A stretch of DNA of 64,000 nt from Terebella lapidaria. Taxonomy: Eukaryota; Annelida; Polychaeta; Terebellida; Terebellidae. Under the pieces are notes generated by a model that was not told where the DNA came from, did not search any database, and was given only the letters and a program-made list of their open reading frames with translations. How positions within the stretch are numbered: the first letter of the stretch is position 1; each line of letters starts with the position of its first letter. The translations under genes were made by a program, and so were the position numbers. This document shows positions 57,460-64,000 of this stretch, in pieces. The DNA lies in assembly GCA_949152475.1 (NCBI GenBank), contig OX424564.1, positions 9,610,001 to 9,674,000 on the forward strand, given 5' to 3'.

Positions 57460-60400
57460 CTATTGTATAACACAACATGATGTCTTTGTTGCCACAAGTG
57501 GTGCTGTGTTTGATGACCTGTGCACAACTAGTTCTGATGTCGAGTTATGACCAACTCCCGACACTGGAGAATATGATAGGTTTCCTTCAAATAATGAAGG
57601 TGTAATATTTGTGGAATCGCAATCTTCTTTTTGGGGAATATCTTGCTTTGAAGATTGACCTTTTGATTCGACTGATTCATTTACATGTGCGTCAGGTTGA
57701 GGAAGAACCACGTCAAGTCCTTTTCTTCCAGAGATATCCTCCATGTCTTTCGATCCAGCATTTGTTTGGATTTCAGTGTATATCTTTCCCACATCATGCG
57801 ATGTGTCTGTCTCAATTGGAACATGTTTGGAGATGCCACTCTGTAAATTATCAAGGGCTAGAATGGGTGCATGTTGTCCAATCTTTGACAAAAGTGTGTT
57901 GAATTCTTCACACTTCCAGTGGTCCTGTATTGATAAGTCAGGCTTGGTGCAGTTGATATAGAGAAGCTGAGTGAAGACCATGGACATGGGACCTTCGGGC
58001 GGCCAGGTCGTTTTCTCTAGCAGCAGAGGCACAATCGGCCGCTTGAGAGCGTCAGCCAGGCTCACCTCCCGGCGACAGTTGGCTGAGAGACTGTACTTAC
58101 TCGTAACACACGATACCATCACCTAGGGAAAAAAGTACAGCAGAATAGACATTGATCCAACAGGAGTAGTTGTAACCTTACACGTGTTGCATTACTAAGG
58201 CTCATTTGGGCATACCTTGCATCCCCTGATACCCTTATCGATCTTGTCGTAGAGCGAGTCACCGCCACCCATCTGCATGATGTCCAGCCAGCAGGAGAAT
58301 CCGGCCTCACTCAGCCTGTGATACAGAGCCCTCACCTGGGGCTGCTTGCCCCATTGGTACGAGATGAACACCGCTGGGGACACTCTCTAAAAAAGAGATG
58401 TAATGTATTTCGAACAGTGCATGACTTGAAATGGACGAAAAGATGTGATTATGGTCAGTTGGGATATACCTCGTTTTCTACGTTAACCTCCTCTGTTACA
58501 TTTGTGGAAGCTGATTCCTTCTTGCTCTTCCCTTCATTTTTCAGTTGATTCACAACATATTCCTTGGGAGGATTCCACCAGCCTTGATATTCTGTCCATA
58601 ATAGTGCTCACATCAATTTTACATGTATATGTATTGGAATATGGACAAATATCCATAACAATTCTCATACTATATGATTTCTGTAGAACTAGGCTCCATA
58701 CCTGCGTTGATGGCATCATAGTCCGGGATGACGCTGTACCTGAGCTGCATGAGGAGCTCCTGGAACTTGTCCCTGGGCCAGTACCGGTCGTCACTAGTGG
58801 TCTCCGCTTCCCGCTGGAAGAACCTGATGAACAGGTACTCGCTGAAGATGGGTCCCATCGTCCCTGGTGGTGGCCAGCTCAGCCGCTCCATCAACAGTGG
58901 AATCACCGGCTTGCCCAATGTCACTGAGAGGTTCACCTAGACATACAAAATAACAAATTTTGACCATGCTGGAAGATTCTTTTGGTATACTGGTACTGTT
59001 TCATGTAAACTGTCTACAGTATTCAGGATACTATGGTACACATGTATCAGCATCACCTCTCTGTTGCAGTTTGGCGACTGTGCATACTTCTCAGACACAC
59101 AACAAATGACGACTTTGGCCGCCCTGATGCCTTGATCGATCTTGGCGAAGAGTTTGTCCCCGCCGCCCATCTGTCCAATGTCCATCCATGCATTGTAGCC
59201 AGCCATTTCGAGGTGCTGACGTAGCAGCTTCACCTCCGCCTGATGAGCCCACTGGTAGCTGATGAAGATCGGTGGGGGATCAACTGGGTCTTCAGTGTCC
59301 TCTTCCACTATTCCATCTGACGTGAGAGGGAAAATGGGCAGAAACTTTTGCCTACTAGTAGTTCATGCAGTTGTTTCGAAAAGATACATTTATATTACCA
59401 CGTGTGAGTCCCACACATCATAAGCATATTCTCACCAACATTCTTCAAGGCGTTTTCCACTATCATTGCAGCATCAACCCTATCCATTTCTTCCAGAACT
59501 TTGAGGATGGCGTAGGTTGCCTCTCTGGTTTTGTGTGTGGCGAACCACTCGTCCAGCATGCTAAGGCAGGAGTCAGGCTGAGTGGCCCAGTTCCTGACGT
59601 CATCAGGGCTGTAGCCAAGTCTGCCTGAGAGCAGGCGCCAATCGTGGTCACTGGCGGGGTTCAGGAGCTTGGCCACATCTCGGGACCAAGTCGGTGCGTG
59701 ACTCAAGGTCTAGAATTTTTAGGTATGCGCGTGTGTATCATTTGTAATTTTGAAAACAGTGCCATGTCGGAAAAGTAAATATGTATGTGGTCTTGTCAAG
59801 CGGAAAAAAAGAGTCTGTAGCCTCACCTTTCGGTCGATTTGTTCCACTTTTTCCACAGTGTCATCCACCACCTCCTCCAAGTCGTCAATCCGCGCCTCCT
59901 GTGTGATGACGTCCCACTTTACCTCTCTGACGTCACTCCTGACGTCATCAACCTCGGTTCCCAGGTTGGAGATGTTCTGCTGGTTAGTGGTGACTCGATC
60001 ATCCAACTCGGTGATGTCTTCTCGCTGGTCTTCCACCTCCTTGGAGAGGTGCGCCAGACTGGTTAAACGAGATGCTTTCGAATCGATTAAATCGACAATA
60101 TTGCATCGACTATATCAAGAGATATACCCATATGAATGGAATGATATCGTGAAAAAGGAAAAGAGGTTAGAGCGTTATTTCCTTTTCCACATAATACAAT
60201 GTTCTACCCATAAAAAGATAGGGAGCTCTCAAACACTAACCTGCGTCCTTCCATGAAGTCGATGAGCCCTTGTACAGTCTCCTTGAGTTCTGCGAAGTCT
60301 TTCAGTTTCTCCACGCCTGGTTTGTACTCGAGAAGGAGGTCCATGTGTAGGGCGCCGATCTGTCGGAAGTTCCAGAGAAGTCCCATCTTGGTTGCGGGAG

Positions 60401-63400
60401 CCACTCGCTTTATGACCTCCCAGAGTACTGCCAGGTACTTCGCCGTCCTGTCCTGGAGGTTGTGTCATGAATTCAAATGTAGATGTGGATGATAACACAG
60501 GAGAAGGACCATCTTTTGTATATTTTGAATTCTCTGTATTCACTTTTGCTTTCAATCACACTGAATTTACTACATGCATGCATGCAGATGTACATGTATA
60601 TATTTCACAATCCTAATGATAGGTTTGAAATTGTCGTGTCATATGTTTCAGTTGTCGCAATGTAGAAAGAATCAGAAATACAGACATTGAACCTGGCATA
60701 TATATGTAATGTAATACGTACATGTGAAATGTAAATTCATTTACCCGGCCACACTTGGAGAGTGACACAAGCACGGCTCCGATGGCTACACCCTGGTCAC
60801 CAACACTCCGCAACAGCTCGATCAGGTCGTCGTCGTACTGAACAACAGCCTCTGGGCGGCTACTGGCCACAACCCCCAGGAACATCACCACCAGGAACCG
60901 GGCGTGTTCGTGACCGAGGTACGGCACCACGCGGGCAAGGTGCGCGGGGGTGAACAGCTGGGGAAGCATATTTATTGAGCTTTGTCTGCAGGAGCAGATC
61001 CATATTTCAGATTGGTGTTAAGTTTTCCTTCGTCATAGGGTCTAGATACATCACTGACCTCATCTCAAGTGAAAATAGACATTATACTCTGTATTTTGAG
61101 AAATTACAACGTGTGTTTCACCACATCACGATGTATTAGTTATTGTAGATAGATGGGGAAGAATGTAACAACCGCTACACACGTAAATGTGCATATGTTA
61201 TAAGATTTGTGTTACCTCCTGTTTGACCTTGGCCATCTCCCAGAAAAGGTTGATGCAGGAGACAGCCGTGAATTCAGGACCCGTGTCCAGAGAGTCTACA
61301 AGCTCGTCCAGACGGTCATAAAACAGCTGAGGCCTTTGTTTGAATAGCCCCGGAAAGGATGCTATGGGTGTAGAAGAGTCAAGTGAATGTCTAGCTAGTT
61401 ACATACACCAAACAGAATCCGAGTCGACTGTATAATGTTTATTAGAAACGTTCTCCGTATGAAGTATTTCTTTTACGTCTCAGCTATTCCTGCATACATG
61501 TAGGTTAAAAAGGAACTCCAAGTACTCTCACAGATGACAGTCTGGTCCTGGCCTGAGAGGTATCTGTCCACCATGACGCCGGCGTCGTCGCCCAGGAGGT
61601 CCGAACTCCTGGCAACGGCCCGCATGATGCTGTTCGCCTCGTTCTCTAGGTCCTCGTCCCCACACTCCCACAGCCGCCGGACTACAGGCATGTTCGGCCG
61701 AATGATCTCCACGATCGACGTGTGCTGTTGGATGTTATAGATGGACAACAGTCATAATTTATATTTTAGGCTCGATGTATAAGATACCGAGGATCGAGCT
61801 TTCAGGGGTATAACCACTTATTCATGGGAGTTGACACTTATACATTAGAAATACCCTGTTAAGGTAGCATTCCAGTATCCGTTTGAGAACGGTGTGAGCC
61901 AGGGTATGTTTGCTGGAATTCTCTGCACTGGTCCACTCCGCATCCACAGTCACCGCAGCCAGCTCAGTGACTTCGGGCAAGATCTCCAGGGCTCGCCGAC
62001 CGCTATAAGGTCAACGGTCAATAATGAGAGTGCTGAATATGAACTGTGACCTTAGACAAAAAATGAGCCATTGACGGCTAGGGGTGAAAGGTCAACGATA
62101 ACTGAATGGGAGCCGTGACCTCAGACAGGATATCATCGGCCCGTCAACTAGAGGTCGAAGGTCAACAATAACTGAATGTGAACTATGACCTTAGACAGGA
62201 TATTCCGATCCCATTAACTGCTAGAGGTCAATGAACTATGACCTCAAACAGAGAGGCCTCTCAATCATCATTTGATAGTTATGACCACTAGCAAATCACA
62301 AATTGGAGCGGTTAATTCAGGATAAAGAATTAACAAGTGCTGTTTTCGCCGCCTGAAAATCCAATGCCAAAGGTCACACGTTCTACGTGTATTAAAGCAG
62401 CTGCCTTCGAATGTATGCAATATTTTCTTCAAAACCAAATCTTAGTGCAACACATCTAATACAAGATAATAAAACATGTGCACATTGATTTTGTCGTTTA
62501 CACTACGTCCGAATTGTCTTTTCATCCGATTTAACACACATTTTATGCCAGTTTTGCATATAAACAAACGAACTGAATCCATCACACGCATATGTAAACA
62601 AAGCGTAAAAAGGCAAGATGGACTGACGATTCCACACACAAAACGGTATATCACAAATGAGTTTTTCATAACTACACCAGATTTGCAGATACAAACTGGA
62701 AAATGTACTCAATGTGGAATTTTAAGGCCAATTTGGGCATTTGTTTACATTCGCGTTTGATGGATACACTTCGTTTGTTGATAAACAAAACTGGCATAAA
62801 ATATGTGTTAAATCGGATGAAAAGACAACTCGGAAAGAAAAATCAATGTGCACATGTTTTATTATCTTGTATTAGATGTGTTGCACTAAGATTTAGTTTT
62901 GAAGAAAATATTGCATACATTCGAAGGCAGCTGCTTTAAACGTGAAACCATTTGTGTGGATTGATTTACTTGAGGAGACAGTTTGTGAGAAGGAAGAGCA
63001 GGGAGGTGGAGAGGAAGTTGAAGAGGTCCCCCTCGGCCAGGGCCAGGTTGTATTTGACCGCCGTGGTCAGCAGTCCCATCGCCTCCTTCGTAACGTCATC
63101 ATACACCTGTCAGAACAATAACTTACATGTATATTGTGCTATACATTGTGTTTTTTATACTAAGTTACTGCGGATCTAGTTTTGTTGAGGGTCGTGCTCA
63201 TCTAACCAGACCCACCTCGAAAAAATACTCACGCCCACGCCGAAAACTATGTATATACAGGACATTTTCGAGAGACAAAGTTCACGTTAGAGTACATGTA
63301 TACCTTCCATGGGAACTTAGTGCAGAGACCAAAGCCGACGGTGTGGATAGGATGATTTGCATCCGAGGCTCGCTGGAACGACGTCTTGATTATGTTGTAC

Positions 63401-63436
63401 AATCGACGCTTAAGTCGATCCAGCAGTCTGTTACTT
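57460..63436 (-). CDS. Solenoid-coiled coil-Death-TIR-TIR-CaaX protein, 14 exons, 5' end outside window
   Basis: Exons (minus): 63436-63304, 63106-62970, 62002-61855, 61724-61532, 61361-61216, 60957-60745, 60452-60241, 60058-59827, 59709-59436, 59316-59057, 58936-58702, 58591-58470, 58386-58216, 58122-57460. All are GT-AG and phases close over 1045 visible residues. In visible numbering: helical HEAT/ARM-like repeats to about 395; coiled coil about 396-471; Death domain about 475-562 ([19 protein letters not shown]); TIR1 about 578-725 ([20 protein letters not shown]); TIR2 about 771-885 ([20 protein letters not shown]). Glu649 (NCNRE) and Glu844 (CRREV) align with the SARM1 NADase Glu. A Ser/Thr/Asn-rich tail ends in CCVIQ, a CaaX box. 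Probable innate-immune or cell-death adaptor or NAD-consuming enzyme at a membrane; function inferred. The first start codon is not seen. Confidence 0.88.
62004..62260. repeat. Short tandem repeat with AGGTCA half-sites
   Basis: Three to four diverged units of about 75 bp, each with GAAGGTCAACRATAACTGAAT and TGACCTNAGACAGGATAT. Lies in an intron of the TIR gene right next to the exon ending at 62002. Confidence 0.65.
62398..62939. mobile_element. Large foldback element, about 540 bp
   Basis: Arms of about 205 bp: TTAAAGCAGCTGCCTTCGAA (about 62400) through CATATGTAAACAAA (62603), inverted from TTGTTTACAT (62741) to GGCAGCTGCTTTAA (62939). The loop is about 135 bp with no coding capacity. The right arm ends about 30 bp from a coding exon of the TIR gene. 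Confidence 0.8.
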
Positions 63437-63588
63437 CTGAATAGTAGAAATCTTATGCGTTTGAAAGAAGTTCAAAGAACCACTGATTTAATTTCTCTCT
63501 ATACATACTCCACAACATACATAAAACAGTACAATTTTGTGTAACTAATATATAGACTGATTTACAGACAAGTCTGGGTAGAAATATG

Positions 63589-64000
63589 TAGTAATTTTAG
63601 CGACTGTTACTCCCGTCCCTCCCGCGCACTACACATTTCCACAACAAACATTCATTCTACATGACTTACATACAGGACAAGTACACACTATACGATCACA
63701 AGCATAAACTCCATGTAGTCATGGTTACATACACAGGTCAAACCACGCACCTGCGGCCCCGCTAGCTCAGTACACTCGGCCCCGTTTACTCGACCTTGAC
63801 CTTCACATGCACTGACTTCTAAACATAGAACTTGACACACATACTCCATACATCACGTGCACACATACAGGCATTACAAGTATTAACACGAGCCGGGGAA
63901 ACCCACTTTCCCGGTGACATCAGCGCATTGCACCACACATTCAACCTATCACAACACCGCTTACACTTGGCGGGAAATTACACAGCCACATGGTCCCTCG
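63589..64000 (+). repeat. Diverged LTR of the same gypsy family, truncated by window end
   Basis: Begins TGTAGTAATTTTAGCGAC, the sense start of the LTR described at 44527-45275, and follows it for over 400 bp (CTCCCGCGCACTACACATT, GACTTACATACAGGACA, GAAACCCACTTTCCCGG) at roughly 80 percent identity. It is a second, older insertion in opposite orientation. Whether it is a solo LTR or part of an element is not visible. Confidence 0.85.

Overview
The window looks like nuclear DNA of a marine invertebrate, most likely a mollusc or another lophotrochozoan. The basis is compact GT-AG multi-exon genes, TIR/Death-domain expansion, a GT11 fucosyltransferase, pearl/HINE-like elements with tandem-repeat cores and terminal hairpins, abundant ACATGTACATGTA microsatellite, and a Ty3/gypsy LTR element. 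The species cannot be fixed from sequence alone. Only four host genes are supported. All other long stretches are repeats, introns or featureless AT-rich DNA.

Layout. 0.0-20 kb: no convincing gene. It holds two old series of degenerate segmental duplications (0.7-7.3 kb and 11.4-19 kb) cut by foldbacks, small inverted-repeat elements and two head-to-tail HINE/pearl-like elements (7.27-10.28 kb). 20.2-22.5 kb, minus: a two-exon secreted protein of 700 aa, possibly a glycosidase-like orphan. 23.0-26.4 kb: inverted-repeat elements and a third HINE-like copy. 26.8-42.4 kb, minus: a complete 16-exon BRD7/BRD9 orthologue (701 codons, every phase closes). Its 8.8-kb intron 10 carries, on the opposite strand, an intronless GT11 fucosyltransferase (32.7-34.0 kb), a 147-bp satellite (34.6-37.2 kb), and a minisatellite made of about 19 extra copies of the exon 10 splice donor (37.76-38.47 kb).

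42.9-57.2 kb: an older inverted-repeat element containing a complete 12.2-kb gypsy retrotransposon (44527-56764, minus). The retrotransposon has 749-bp LTRs that differ at only two positions that I can see, an ATTA target duplication, ORF1, a protease-RT-RNase H ORF, a broken integrase, and two further sense-strand ORFs of about 410 codons in the position where env would lie. 57.4-63.4 kb, minus: the last 14 exons of a large signalling protein: alpha-solenoid, coiled coil, Death domain, two TIR domains and a C-terminal CaaX box. Both TIR domains keep the glutamate aligned with the SARM1 NADase residue. From 63589 to the end a diverged LTR of the same retroelement family lies in the opposite orientation.

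The host genes do not form a pathway. BRD7/9 is chromatin machinery, the fucosyltransferase and the secreted protein belong to the glycan/secretory sphere, and the Death-TIR-TIR protein to innate signalling. What links them is repeat invasion of their introns and junctions.
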